A DNA stretch of 64,000 nucleotides, taken from Dactylis glomerata (lineage: Eukaryota; Streptophyta; Magnoliopsida; Poales; Poaceae). The DNA lies in assembly GCA_007115705.1 (NCBI GenBank), contig QXEO01000143.1, forward strand, positions 5,935,434 through 5,999,433, given 5' to 3'. Shown here one piece after another: positions 9,858 to 22,000 of this stretch (positions within the stretch are counted from its first letter, which is position 1; every line of letters starts with the position of its first letter). Under the pieces are notes generated by a model, which had not been told where the DNA came from, did no database searches, and saw nothing but the letters and a program-made list of their open reading frames with translations. Both the position numbers and the translations under genes were made by a program.

Positions 9858-12800
9858 TGTCACGACCCAGATTTTTCAAGATTAAAAACTTCATCATGCA
9901 TTCATGGCATATTGCATTTCAAGGTCTTTTCCAAAGTTGTGAATCTTATCCTTCAAAGAATATTGTTTCAAATGCCTTTTCCCCAAATTTTAGATACAAA
10001 AGGATTTTAGAAAGAAAGTATTTTAAAAATGAGCCCCATTGTTATGGAGCTATCTTATATTTTCCTGTAGTAAATTTCTTTTGAAAAACCAAATAGTGGG
10101 AAGATATAATCTTAACTTCCCAAATTATTTGGATTCTATATTCAAATTCTCACAAATTATTTCTTCTTCCATCTTACTACAAAACCTCTGGTTTAGTTCC
10201 TAAACACACTTTTAAAAGGACCATAAGTGGTCAGCTTTGAATTCATTCAAATCAGAATAGAAGAACTCTTTCAAAAACTCCAAACAGAAATTCAGAACAA
10301 AAGAGAAAAGGAAAGCAAAAAAAAAGAAAAAAAGAAGAGGCCAGAAGCCCAACTGGGCCGACCCCGGGAGACCAGCCCGGCCCCACCTGTCATCCCTCCC
10401 CCGCAATCCCCTCTCCCTCCCAGTAACGCTCGCCGGCGTAACTCCCCGGCGTTACTGGCGCCTTAACTGGCCACCAATGCCTGCCCCTATAAAGCCCCGG
10501 CTCCCCTCTCTCGCCCCTCCCTTTTCTCTCCGAAGAAGAAGCCGCCAGGCTGCCCAAATCACTCGCCGGAGCCCGCAGGTGCTGCCGCCGTGCATAGCCG
10601 ATTCCGACGCGGTTCAGCCTCCCCCTTCCCTCTCGACCCTCCTAACTTTCTCCCCTCTCTCTGGCGCATCGAGTAACACCCTCACCCCTCTTTTTCTCGC
10701 AGTATTTTGAGCACGTCGACGATCACCGAAGCCGCCGTCGACTCCAGCCGCGCGTCACCGTCGCCTCGGGAAGCTCCAGTCAGCGACGATCACGTTTTCG
10801 AGATCTCCGTCGTTTTCTCTACCCCGTCCGCTACTTCATCGCCGACATCCGTCACCAGAGCAAGCTCGTCGTCGATCACCTGGACGACCTCGCCGGACTG
10901 GTCTCGCCGGTGAGCCTCTCCACAGTTCCCCTCCACCTCCAGCCATCAGATCTGCATCGCACGGCCACGATTAGATCTGAAATCCCGAATCGGTATCGAC
11001 CAATGGCGTCGCGCCACGTCGCCCCGGGCCAGTCAGCCCCTGGTCAATTCCAGTCAAAATCGATTTCAAATTCAATTTCAAATCCCTGTTTCGTTGCAGA
11101 TCTTGTAAAATCGATAGAAAATAAAATACTTAACCAAAAATTGCAAATGATACCTCGTTGGAATCCTTAGGATGTGTAGAATCCAATGATCCAATAAAAC
11201 CTGTTATTTTATGGGTTCATTTTGAATCCATTGTCAGATCTGAATCAAACCCTTGGATTCAAAATAAATTCATAACTTTTGTTCTGTGAGTCCAAATGCT
11301 ACAAATTTGTAGTCTATGGAATCCTTGGAACATTTAGAACACTCCAGAAGCAAAAGCTTTCAAAGTTAAGACGTGCACAAACTTGCTACTGTTAAATATG
11401 TTCAAATCACCTTTTTCTTTACCAATTGATTTCTAAAAACTATTTTTGAGTGAAACCACTTGCAGTAGCTTCAAGTTACTGTCCCCTAACCAGTGGTAGC
11501 TCAAGCTTATTTTTGCAGGGCAGTACCAACCCGAACTAATTTTCCCAAAGTGCTATCCTATTGCATCAATACCCTTTTGTTAATACCTTGTTTATTAAAA
11601 ACCTTTCCAACACCACACTTGTTTTCAAAAGCCTCTTGTTCCATCCTTACAACCTTTTTACACACTCTCTTAGTGTGTGAAATTAAAAAGTCATTTGCAT
11701 ACATGCACACATGCATACATGTCTATGATTGTCATTAGAACTAGGTTATTGATTGCTTGATTGTTTGAATTGAATAGATTGTGAAGAGGAGCAAGGCTAC
11801 TATTGTAACTGCTGTGAGTGTGCAAGCTGTTACCAAGGCAAGTGACACACATATCCCTTACCTATTTTATTTATGCATTAGTATACTCACCTCTTGTAGT
11901 ATGCATGATAGGTGATTTACTCAACTGTTTTATCAAGTGCTTAGATCCTAGTAGTGTGTAGCTATCCCTCAAACCCCACCTGATAGGAAGCTAAATACCT
12001 TGTTAACCTTGATGCCATGCTAAGATCACTTGAAAAGTGTTTTGTGAACAAATTAAGAACTTCAACTAAAATGAAACACCTGGGTGGATTGGTTTGATGA
12101 TGGAGGCGATGTTGAGTGGCTACCCAGGGCTACACACCTGGCTTTCAACCCAGGATTTGTGTAGTTGTCTTCGCCTGGGCGCTCACTTGTGGATGGCCAC
12201 CCAGGAACAAAGAGATGGCTATGTCTTCCATGCGTAGTGTACTTCCAGTGCAGCCTTATGACATTATGGGCTCTGTCTTGACTGATTAGATGCGGGAGTG
12301 CAACTATGTGCAGGAAGATGGTGGTAGATGAATTATAGGTTGGGAACGGATCTTGCCAGTTAGTTGCCCTCTCCTCTAAAAGGTCTCGTTTCATTTTATG
12401 TATGGGCATAAAATGAATCGTAAGGTGAAAGTGCACAACCCTTGCAAGGTGTTTTAAACTAATCGATTAGCCGTGTCCTCGGTTATGGACAATTGAGTCT
12501 CTAGACATGGAATGTACGGAATAATCTCATCACCGATTCTGAATTATTAAAACTTTGTCTAGAAACCCTAGGTCAGAACTAAGGACCATACACTCCGAGG
12601 GGTGGTGGTGCCTGAGGTTCCAACTTTGTAGAATTGCGCCCAGTGCTACATAACTTGCAACTATGTAGTATTTGGGGGTTATTTCAACCCTTCAAAATAA
12701 AATCTTTGAATTTAAATCTTGACTTAAAATAGGACAAAATTGGCTTTATGCAAATCTAGCCCAGAGATCCACCAGCCAAATAGCATGTAGCTAGATCTTT

Positions 12801-13192
12801 CACAATCGCCACCAAATAGTGTCATTTGCCAGTACATCATTGTACTGACCCCCATACTTGGGGCTGCATAATCAAATGTGCAGCTTCTTCTGATGAGGAG
12901 TGAAGTGTTAGGATCTCGAGTCTACATACCAACATGACTGCCTGTGGCGCATGCTGAAGATGGAGGCTCGCTACTATTATAATTCCGTTGTGCTTAAGTT
13001 GAACTCTGTTTTTCCCTTATCGGTCTATAAGACCAAAGACTTGTAATATTCGTGAGACTTATGTATCTGGATCTGCGTGTAATCTCGATACTATGTGATG
13101 AATACTATATTTTGTTCTGTGGTGCTATCATTGATCCAGGGAATAGCACATAACACAGGTGTTCCGCCTTAATCCAAAGGTGGGGCGTCACA
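9858..13192 (+). repeat. 5' LTR of the Tekay element
   Basis: This 3335-bp LTR starts TGTCACGACCCAG and ends GGCGTCACA. It differs in length from the 3' LTR only by 2 bp in an A-rich tract near 10320. Confidence 0.93.
10488..10493 (+). promoter_or_regulatory. Putative TATA box in the Tekay 5' LTR
   Basis: TATAAA occurs in CCCCTATAAAGCCCC, followed by CT-rich sequence, and is present at the equivalent place in the 3' LTR (19712-19717). It is the best candidate core promoter for the genomic RNA. Confidence 0.5.
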
Positions 13193-13195
13193 AAA

Positions 13196-13212
13196 TGGTA
13201 TCAGAGCATAGT
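13196..13212 (+). other. Primer binding site of the Tekay element (initiator tRNA-Met)
   Basis: TGGTATCAGAGCATAGT lies 3 nt after the 5' LTR. It is the usual plant initiator tRNA-Met primer site. Confidence 0.9.
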
Positions 13213-13376
13213 GTTGCCTGTAGGATCGAGACCCTAGGATTGGAAGACCTTAGGACCCAAGTTTTATTTCAAAATGCTAAACAAATAATCATGATCTTAT
13301 TGTCTTAACCATTTCATTCTTACTTGTATTTCTCTTCTTGTTCTGATCGTTCCCTCTTCTTTTTAAAATGTTGTAG

Positions 13377-14321
13377 ATGGACACCTACGATGAGAGAGTG
13401 GTAGCTGGTGAGGGAGATTACCTTTTCTCGGAAGTGCTACTAGACCTCGCCACCCAACTTCAGATACCACCACCGGTTTTCTGTGGGAAGATGCAGTACA
13501 AGGAGTATGGTATGGAGAAGTGGTTAATCCAAACCACTATCCAAGGAAGACTTGATGAAGAAGGAGAGTCCACGATGGAATACACCGAAGCATATGTGGA
13601 CTGGAGGTATTCGGTGGAGATTGCCATGCAGGGCGCCATCGCCCGCATTCGCCACAAGTACAGAGCTCACATCCCACGTCCCTCAGCTTATGGGATGATT
13701 GGAGAGCGATCTGTTGGAGGACATGCTGTGGATCGTCGAGGCCAGGAATTCCACTCCCTTCTGAGAGGCTACCTCACTGAGAGGGAGCGCTGCACAGTCA
13801 ATCTGGAAGACATGCTGAAGAAGCAAATTATCAACCAGGACCAGTTCAGAGATCTCATGGATCTCACCACCAAGAAGATCATGGAGACTGAATCAGCTCT
13901 CATAATGTTGGATGAGAAGAAGACCCAACTGGAGAACAAGCTCAAGATTGTTGAAGGACCCTTGCAGTTAGGCGGGAAAATTCTCCAAGATGACGTCTGG
14001 TCCCATCTTCTGGAGAAGACCTTACTGCTGCAGTATGACAACTTACATAAATTGGGAGATGAGAAGAAGCAGATTGAGGAAGCTAACAATGAGCTGAAGT
14101 CTGAAAATGAGAAGCTAAAGATTAAGCTTGCAGAGTTAGAAGCAAGTAAGAAGGAAGAAGAATCCGAGGAAGAAGAGGATCCCGAGGAGAGACTCGTGTA
14201 TTCCTCTAGTGATGGTCTGTCCTATGAGGAATGGGAAGCCAAGGCCCTGAGAGACCTCAAGAAGGCAAAACGTCGAGACCCTCTACCCCTCTCATGCCTC
14301 AAGAGGGTTAAGAGAGGCTAG
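13377..14321 (+). CDS. Tekay accessory ORF, 314-aa coiled-coil protein
   Basis: A complete ORF lies between the primer binding site and gag-pol, on the same strand; 274 bp separate it from the gag-pol ATG. Residues 1-110 look like a folded alpha/beta region (YKEYGMEKWLIQTT, then WRYSVEIAMQGAIARI). The middle is helical, and residues about 190-265 form a strongly charged coiled coil (KKQIEEANNELKSENEKLK). An acidic run (EEESEEEEDPEE) and a basic tail (KKAKRRDPLP) follow. It has no gag zinc knuckle or enzyme motif. Additional ORFs in plant Ty3/Gypsy elements are known, but I cannot name a function; the N-terminal fold vaguely recalls a double-stranded RNA-binding domain, which is only a guess. 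Expression might need re-initiation or splicing to reach gag-pol. Confidence 0.75.
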   Translation: MDTYDERVVAGEGDYLFSEVLLDLATQLQIPPPVFCGKMQYKEYGMEKWLIQTTIQGRLDEEGESTMEYTEAYVDWRYSVEIAMQGAIARIRHKYRAHIPRPSAYGMIGERSVGGHAVDRRGQEFHSLLRGYLTERERCTVNLEDMLKKQIINQDQFRDLMDLTTKKIMETESALIMLDEKKTQLENKLKIVEGPLQLGGKILQDDVWSHLLEKTLLLQYDNLHKLGDEKKQIEEANNELKSENEKLKIKLAELEASKKEEESEEEEDPEERLVYSSSDGLSYEEWEAKALRDLKKAKRRDPLPLSCLKRVKRG

Positions 14322-14595
14322 TTGACCACCATCATCGTCTTGTATCGTGTGATAGCACGTTTGTATTGTCTTACCGTGTTGGTATGACAGTACCGTCGAT
14401 CGTTTATTATATCGAACTCTTAGTGCTTACTTCTAAACTTGTCAAGTCGTACGCTTCAAAGTTTAGAGCTTTTAAAATCAAAGTTTGTATGCTTGTTTAT
14501 TGTTTGTGATTGGCTTGTTGTATTGTGCATGGGTAGGATCTTTACTCCTTTAGCTTTATCTGTCTAATACTCATCTATGCTGTACCTTACCTCAG

Positions 14596-17500
14596 ATGCC
14601 GCCACGACGTGCACCAAACAGCAATGACAACGATGGAAACAACAACAATGACACCAATACGGCAATTCAGCAACTAGTGGCAGCTCAGGCCCAGCTGATG
14701 CAAATGATGACCCAGTTCTTCCAGACGAATGCAAACAACAATAATAACAACAATAATAACCCTCCGCCACCACCGCCGCCACCCCCACCCCAGGTGGATA
14801 GATTGGCAAGGTTTCTGAGGCTGAGACCCAACAAATTCTCATCTGCTACGGAGCCAATTGTAGCTGATGACTGGCTGCGTTCGGTCAACAAGGATCTGAC
14901 CACCTGCGAGTGCACTGATGCTGAAAAGGTGTGCTTCACAGCTCACTTACTGGAAGGACCCGCAGCAATGTGGTGGGAGACATATCAGATTACACATCCC
15001 ATAGATGATCTGGACTGGAACACATTCAGAGAAGGCTTTCGCACTGCTCACATATCCTCGGGCACTATAAGTGTGAAGAAGGAAGAATTCCGTGGTCTGC
15101 GTCAGGGTGGAAGAACTCTGAAAGAATACATGGATGACTTCTGTGCTCTGTCCAGGTATGCGCCTGAAGATATTGATACTGATGCAAAGAGGAAGGAAAA
15201 ATTCCTCAGTGGGCTTAAGGGAGAACTCAAAATACCCCTGTCTGTGGCCTATGCTCCAAACTATCAGTCTCTACTTGATCAGGCCATCACTCTGGACAAC
15301 AACATCAAGAAGGAGGAGAACCGTAAAAGAAAGTTCAGTAACAACAAGAACCATGTGGAACCATTCCACAAGAAGCACCACTCATTTGAGAGCAGTGGTC
15401 ATGGCAACTTCCACAAGCATGGGAATCGTTTCAACAAAGGAAACGGTAATCACTTCAGCGGTCATAAGCACAACGGAGGATTCAAGGGAAATAGCTCCAG
15501 TGGACATCACAGTGGGAACAATGGTCAGCATCGCCACAACACTGAACCCAAGAAGGACCTCTCTAGTATCACCTGCTTCAAGTGCAAGAAGCCTGGTCAC
15601 TATTCCTCCAGCTGCCCGGAGAACAAGACTGTTGAACTTGCCAAGCCCAATCCATTCCAGAAGGGCCAAGTGAACCACCTCAATGTGGAGGAGGTGATGA
15701 ATGAACCTGATGCAGTGATGGGTATGTTTCCTCTCAACTCGTTTACAGCATTGGTTTTATTTGATACTGGAGCATCGCATTCATTCATATCAAGAACTTT
15801 TGCAAACAAAAATGGGTTCCCCACTGAAACCATAGGAAAAACCATTAAAGTAAGTTCCCCTGGTGGAGAATTGATAGTCAACGCTGGTTGCAGAGATCTG
15901 ATTATGGAAATTGGTAAATATAAGTTTCCAACCCATTTGGTAATTCTAGACTCGCAGGGTTTAGATGTAATCTTGGGCATGGATTGGATGACTACCTATG
16001 GAGGAGTCATAGACTGTGTGAACAGAGCAATTACACTTACCACCCCGGAAGGGAGAAGAATTAGATACAAATCCCAACTAGATTTTAATGATATTAGGCT
16101 AAACCATCTTAAGGGGGTTAGCCTAGATGAAGTGCACATAGTGAATGCGTACCCCGATGTGTTCCCGGAGGAGTTACCAGGAATGCCACCTGACAGAGAT
16201 GTAGAGTTTCTCATTGACCTGCTACCTGGCACAGGGCCAATAGCAAAGAGACCTTACCCTATGTCCACCGATGAGTTGAAAGAACTCAAGAAACAACTAG
16301 CAGAACAGTTAGGAAAAGGATTCATTAGAGAGAGTTCCTCGTCATGGGAAGCACCAGTTCTGTTTGTGGAGAAGAAAGATAAGAGCCAACGTTTAGTAAT
16401 GGACTATCGATCGTTGAACGAAGTGACCATCAAGAACAAATATCCGCTACCAAGAATCAATGATTTGTTTGATCAGTTGGAAGGAGCCAGCGTGTTTTCT
16501 AAGATCGACCTTAGATCTGGATACTTTCAGCTCAAGATTAGAGAACATGACATTCCCAAGATAGCCTTCGTCACTAGATATGGCTCGTATGAATATACGG
16601 TGATGCCCTTTGGTTTAACCAATGCACCGTCATACTTCATGAGCATGATGAACAAAGTGTTCATGGAATTTCTAGATAAGTTTGTCGTAGTCTTCATTGA
16701 CGACATACTGGTCTACTCAAAAAGCAAAGAGGATCATGAAAAGCACCTACGTGCAATATTGGAGAAACTCAGAGAACACAAGTTATATGCTAAATTCAAC
16801 AAATGTGAGTTTTGGCTCAATGAAGTAGGATTCCTTGGACACATTATATCCAAAGAGGGAATTGCAGTCGACCCAGCCAAAGTGACCGCAGTAACTGAAT
16901 GGGAACCGCCCAAGAATGTTGGAGAAATTCGTAGCTTCTTAGGACTGGCCGGATACTACCGGAGATTCATTGAGAATTTTTCAAAGATAGCTAAACCAAT
17001 GACCGAGTTGTTGAAGAAAGAAAAGAAGTTCGAATGGACTGAAGCTTGTGAAAACAGTTTTCAAGAGTTGAAAAGAAGATTGGTGTCTGCACCTGTTCTG
17101 TGCTTACCAGATATAGAAAAGGAATTTCAGGTGTATTGCGACGCTTCTTGTCAAGGTTTAGGAAGTGTATTGATGCAAGATGGCAGAGTAGCAGCCTATG
17201 CTTCTAGACAACTCAAGAAGCATGAACTCAACTATCCAACTCATGACCTTGAGTTAGCTTCAGTGGTTCACGCCTTGAAGATTTGGAGACATTATTTGCT
17301 GGGAAAGAGATGTGAAGTCTTCACCGACCACAAAAGTTTGAAGTACATCTTTACTCAGAAGGACCTCAACATGAGACAAAGAAGATGGTTAGAACTCATC
17401 AAAGACTACGACTTGAGTTTGCAATACCATCCTGGTAAAGCAAATGTAGTAGCTGATGCCCTAAGCCGTAAAGCCTATGTGAACTGCCTATCAACAGAAG

Positions 17501-19068
17501 TGTTGCCAGAAGATCTGTGTAGGGATTTGAGAGACCTCAGCCTGGAGGTAGTGCCGCAAGGTCACGTAGCATCGCTAGTAGTGCAACCAACCCTGATGGA
17601 CAGAATACGCCAAGCACAGAAAGGAGATAAAGAGATTGAGAAGATCAAAGAAAACATGAGGAAAGACAAAGCTAAAAGCTTTAACGAAGATGAGCAAGGA
17701 ACAATCTGGTTTGAGAAACGTATCTGTGTACCTGATGACCCAGATATTAAAAGATTGATATTCCAAGAAGCCCATGAAACCCCATACTCGATTCATCCTG
17801 GTAATACCAAGATGTACATAGACTTGAAAGAAAGATTTTGGTGGAGCAATATGAAGGGAGACATAGCCGAATATACAGCCAAATGTGATGTGTGCAGTAG
17901 GGTAAAAGCTGAACATCAAAAACCAGCCGGACTACTTCAACCACTAAAGGTGCCGGATTGGAAATGGGATCAAATTGGTATGGACTTTATCACTGGGTTA
18001 CCCCGCACAAAATCAGGATATGACTCAATCTGGGTCATAGTCGATCGTTTGACCAAGGTAGCTCATTTCATACCGGTAAAGACCACTTACACAAGTGCAA
18101 AGTTAGCTGATATCTACATGAAGAGGATAGTAAGCCTCCATGGTGTTCCCAAAAGCATCGTGTCTGATAGAGGAACCCAATTTACCTCTCACTTTTGGAA
18201 ACAACTCCATGAATCACTTGGAACTAGGTTGGAATTCAGCACAACATTCCACCCGCAAACCGATGGGCAAACAGAGAGAGTGAACCAGATTTTAGAAGAT
18301 ATGCTGAGAGCGTGTGCCCTGGACTACGGGTCTAGTTGGGACGACAACTTGCCTTACGCAGAGTTTTCCTACAACAACAGTTATCAAGCCAGTATTGAGA
18401 TGGCACCATTTGAAGCCTTGTACGGCAAGAAGTGTACTACACCCCTACTATGGAGTGGTGTAGGAGAGCGAAGTTTCTTCGGACCCGATATCATTCAAGA
18501 AGCAGAAGAAAAGGTTAAATTGATCAAGGATAGGCTGAAAATCGCCCAATCCCGTCAGAAGAGCTACTCGGATAGCAAGCGTAGAGAAATCATCTATGAA
18601 GCTGGAGACAGAGCTTATCTCAGAGTGTCACCCCTTCGTGGTGTTAAGAGATTTGGCATTAAGGGTAAGTTAGCACCTAGATTTATAGGGCCATTCAAAG
18701 TCCTATCCCGCAAAGGAGAAGTAGCCTATGAATTGGAACTACCCGAAATTCTTTCGGCCGTACATAACGTGTTCCATGTGAGCCAGCTAAAGAAATGCCA
18801 TCCAGAGATGTCAGAAACACCGTTGAACGATACAGTACCCCTCGAAGAAGTTCAACTAGAAAGTGACTTGACCTATGAGGAGAAACCCATCAAGATACTC
18901 GAGACAGCAGAAAGAACTACACGCACCAAAACCATCAAGTTCTGCAAAGTACAGTGGACTCACCACACTGAAGAGGAAGCCACGTGGGAGCGTGAAGATA
19001 CCCTTCGAGAAGAGCACCCACACCTATTTGCTAGCCTTTCCGAAGCTCGAGGGCGAGCTTCATCTTAA
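14596..19068 (+). CDS. Tekay gag-pol polyprotein with C-terminal chromodomain
   Basis: The 1490-aa ORF has no stop or frameshift. In order: Asn-rich and poly-Pro N-terminus; retrotransposon gag (about 85-235); CCHC zinc knuckle CFKCKKPGHYSSSC (about 326-339); retropepsin LFDTGAS (about 388); and RT with FIDDILVYS catalytic box (about 700). RNase H follows (YCDAS about 845), then the integrase HHCC zinc domain (about 1059-1100). The integrase core carries GMDFI (D about 1128), SDRGTQF (D about 1190) and QTERVNQ (E about 1226). A chromodomain-like C-terminus (about 1425-1488) holds CKVQWTHHTEEEATWE. The chromodomain and PBS place it in Tekay/Del. The stop codon overlaps the polypurine tract. 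The start ATG gives MPPRRAP, typical for these gags. Confidence 0.95.
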   Translation: MPPRRAPNSNDNDGNNNNDTNTAIQQLVAAQAQLMQMMTQFFQTNANNNNNNNNNPPPPPPPPPPQVDRLARFLRLRPNKFSSATEPIVADDWLRSVNKDLTTCECTDAEKVCFTAHLLEGPAAMWWETYQITHPIDDLDWNTFREGFRTAHISSGTISVKKEEFRGLRQGGRTLKEYMDDFCALSRYAPEDIDTDAKRKEKFLSGLKGELKIPLSVAYAPNYQSLLDQAITLDNNIKKEENRKRKFSNNKNHVEPFHKKHHSFESSGHGNFHKHGNRFNKGNGNHFSGHKHNGGFKGNSSSGHHSGNNGQHRHNTEPKKDLSSITCFKCKKPGHYSSSCPENKTVELAKPNPFQKGQVNHLNVEEVMNEPDAVMGMFPLNSFTALVLFDTGASHSFISRTFANKNGFPTETIGKTIKVSSPGGELIVNAGCRDLIMEIGKYKFPTHLVILDSQGLDVILGMDWMTTYGGVIDCVNRAITLTTPEGRRIRYKSQLDFNDIRLNHLKGVSLDEVHIVNAYPDVFPEELPGMPPDRDVEFLIDLLPGTGPIAKRPYPMSTDELKELKKQLAEQLGKGFIRESSSSWEAPVLFVEKKDKSQRLVMDYRSLNEVTIKNKYPLPRINDLFDQLEGASVFSKIDLRSGYFQLKIREHDIPKIAFVTRYGSYEYTVMPFGLTNAPSYFMSMMNKVFMEFLDKFVVVFIDDILVYSKSKEDHEKHLRAILEKLREHKLYAKFNKCEFWLNEVGFLGHIISKEGIAVDPAKVTAVTEWEPPKNVGEIRSFLGLAGYYRRFIENFSKIAKPMTELLKKEKKFEWTEACENSFQELKRRLVSAPVLCLPDIEKEFQVYCDASCQGLGSVLMQDGRVAAYASRQLKKHELNYPTHDLELASVVHALKIWRHYLLGKRCEVFTDHKSLKYIFTQKDLNMRQRRWLELIKDYDLSLQYHPGKANVVADALSRKAYVNCLSTEVLPEDLCRDLRDLSLEVVPQGHVASLVVQPTLMDRIRQAQKGDKEIEKIKENMRKDKAKSFNEDEQGTIWFEKRICVPDDPDIKRLIFQEAHETPYSIHPGNTKMYIDLKERFWWSNMKGDIAEYTAKCDVCSRVKAEHQKPAGLLQPLKVPDWKWDQIGMDFITGLPRTKSGYDSIWVIVDRLTKVAHFIPVKTTYTSAKLADIYMKRIVSLHGVPKSIVSDRGTQFTSHFWKQLHESLGTRLEFSTTFHPQTDGQTERVNQILEDMLRACALDYGSSWDDNLPYAEFSYNNSYQASIEMAPFEALYGKKCTTPLLWSGVGERSFFGPDIIQEAEEKVKLIKDRLKIAQSRQKSYSDSKRREIIYEAGDRAYLRVSPLRGVKRFGIKGKLAPRFIGPFKVLSRKGEVAYELELPEILSAVHNVFHVSQLKKCHPEMSETPLNDTVPLEEVQLESDLTYEEKPIKILETAERTTRTKTIKFCKVQWTHHTEEEATWEREDTLREEHPHLFASLSEARGRASS

Positions 19069-19073
19069 GGGGG
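19067..19073 (+). other. Polypurine tract of the Tekay element
   Basis: AAGGGGG directly overlaps the gag-pol stop codon and lies 6 nt before the 3' LTR. It is the expected plus-strand primer. Confidence 0.75.
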
Positions 19074-19079
19074 TTAGTC

Positions 19080-22000
19080 TGTCACGACCCAGATTTTTCA
19101 TGATTAAAAATTTCATCATGCATTCATGGCATATTGCATTTCAAGGTCTTTTCCAAAGTTGTGAATCTTATCCTTCAAAGAATATTGTTTCAAATGCCTT
19201 TTCCCCAAATTTTAGATACAAAAGGATTTTAGAAAGAAAGTATTTTAAAAATGAGCCCCATTGTTATGGAGCTATCTTATATTTTCCTGTAGTAAATTTC
19301 TTTTGAAAAACCAAATAGTGGGAAGATATAATCTTAACTTCCCAAATTATTTGGATTCTATATTCAAATTCTCACAAATTATTTCTTCTTCCATCTTACT
19401 ACAAAACCTCTGCTTTAGTTCCTAAACACACTTTTAAAAGGACCATAAGTGGTCAGCTTTGAATTCATTCAAATCAGAATAGAAGAACTCTTTCAAAAAC
19501 TCCAAACAGAAATTCAGAACAAAAGAGAAAAGGAAAGCAGAAAAAAATAAAATAAAAGAAGAGGCCAGAAGCCCAACTGGGCCGACCCCGGGAGACCAGC
19601 CCGGCCCCACCTGTCATCCCTCCCCCGCAATCCCCTCTCCCTCCCAGTAACGCTCGCCGGCGTTACTCTCCGGCGTTACTGGCGCCTTAACTGGCCACCA
19701 ATGCCTGCCCCTATAAAGCCCCGGCTCCCCTCTCTCGCCCCTCCCTTTTCTCTCCGAAGAAGAAGCCGCCAGGCTGCCCAAATCACTTGCCGGAGCCCGC
19801 AGGTGCTGCCGCCGTGCATAGCCGATTCCGACGCGGTTCAGCCTCCCCCTTCCCTCTCGACCCTCCTAACTTTCTCCCCTCTCTCTGGCGCATTGAGTAA
19901 CACCCTCACCCCTCTTTTTCTCGCAGTATTTTGAGCACGTCGACGATCACCGAAGCCGCCGTCGACTCCAGCCGCGCGTCACCGTCGCCTCGGGAAGCTC
20001 CAGTCAGCGACGATCACGTTTTCGAGATCTCCGTCGTCTTCTCTACCCCGTCCGCTACTTCATCGCCGACATCCGTCACCGAAGCAAGCTCGCCGTCGAT
20101 CACCTGGACGACCTCGCCGGACTTGTCTCGCCGGTGAGCCTCTCCACAGTTCCCCTCCACCTCCAGCCATCGGATCTGCATCGCACGGCCACGATTAGAT
20201 CTGAAATCCCGAATCGGTATCGACCAATGGCGTTGCGCCACGTCGCCCCGGGCCAGTCAGCCCCTGGTCAATTCCAGTCAAAATCGATTTCAAATTCAAT
20301 TTCAAATCCCTGTTTCGTTGCAGATCTTGTAAAATCGATAGAAAATAAAATACTTAACCAAAAATTGCAAATGATACCTCGTTGGAATCCTTAGGATGTG
20401 TAGAATCCAATGATCCAATAAAACCTGTTATTTTTTGGGTTCATTTTGAATCCATTGTCAGATCTGAATCAAACCCTTGGATTCAAAATAAATTCATAAC
20501 TTTTGTTCTGTGAGTCCAAATGCTACAAATTTGTAGTCTATGGAATCCTTGGAACATTTAGAACACTCCAGAAGCAAAAGCTTTCAAAGTTAAGACGTGC
20601 ACAAACTTGCTACTGTTAAATATGTTCAAATCACCTTTTTCTTTACCAATTGATTTCTAAAAACTATTTTTGAGTGAAACCACTTGCAGTAGCTTCAAGT
20701 TACTGTCCCCTAACCAGTGGTAGCTCAAGCTTATTTTTGCAGGACAGTACCAACCCGAACTAATTTTCCCAAAGTGCTATCCTATTGCATCAATACCCTT
20801 TTGTTAATACCTTGTTTATTAAAAACCTTTCCAACACCACACTTGTTTTCAAAAGCCTCTTGTTCCATCCTTACAACCTTTTTACACACTCTCTTAGTGT
20901 GTGAAATTAAAAAGTCATTTGCATACATGCACACATGCATACATGTCTATGATTGTCATTAGAACTAGGTTATTGATTGCTTGATTGTTTGAATTGAATA
21001 GATTGTGAAGAGGAGCAAGGCTACTATTGTAACTGCTGTGAGTGTGCAAGCTGTTACCAAGGCAAGTGACACACATATCCCTTACCTATTTTATTTATGC
21101 ATTAGTATACTCACCTCTTGTAGTATGCATGATAGGTGATTTACTCAACTGTTTTATCAAGTGCTTAGATCCTAGTAGTGTGTAGCTATCCCTCAAACCC
21201 CACCTGATAGGAAGCTAAATACCTTGTTAACCTTGATGCCATGCTAAGATCACTTGAAAAGTGTTTTGTGAACAAATTAAGAACTTCAACTAAAATGAAA
21301 CACCTGGGTGGATTGGTTTGATGATGGAGGCGATGTTGAGTGGCTACCCAGGGCTACACACCTGGCTTTCAACCCAGGATTTGTGTAGTTGTCTTCGCCT
21401 GGGCGCTCACTTGTGGATGGCCACCCAGGAACAAAGAGATGGCTATGTCTTCCATGCGTAGTGTACTTCCAGTGCAGCCTTATGACATTATGGGCTCTGT
21501 CTTGACTGATTAGATGCGGGAGTGCAACTATGTGCAGGAAGATGGTGGTAGATGAATTATAGGTTGGGAACGGATCTTGCCAGTTAGTTGCCCTCTCCTC
21601 TAAAAGGTCTCGTTTCATTTTATGTATGGGCATAAAATGAATCGTAAGGTGAAAGTGCACAACCCTTGCAAGGTGTTTTAAACTAATCGATTAGCCGTGT
21701 CCTCGGTTATGGACAATTGAGTCTCTAGACATGGAATGTACGGAATAATCTCATCACCGATTCTGAATTATTAAAACTTTGTCTAGAAACCCTAGGTCGG
21801 AACTAAGGACCATACACTCCGAGGGGTGGTGGTGCCTGAGGTTCCAACTTTGTAGAATTGCGCCCAGTGCTACATAACTTGCAACTATGTAGTATTTGGG
21901 GGTTATTTCAACCCTTCAAAATAAAATCTTTGAATTTAAATCTTGACTTAAAATAGGACAAAATTGGCTTTATGCAAATCTAGCCCAGAGATCCACCAGC

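Noticed and set aside
10477..10913. Small ORFs in the Tekay LTRs (10477-10710, 10707-10913 and copies at 19701 onward)
   Set aside because: Ser/Pro-rich frames in GC-rich LTR sequence, duplicated only because the LTR is duplicated.
12062..12436. 124-aa minus-strand ORF in both Tekay LTRs
   Set aside because: Present in each LTR because they are near-identical; no domain and no independent support.
15134..15673. 179-aa +1-frame ORF inside Tekay gag
   Set aside because: Overlaps the zinc-knuckle region in another frame, low-complexity Thr/Ser/Arg content, no evidence of frameshifting.
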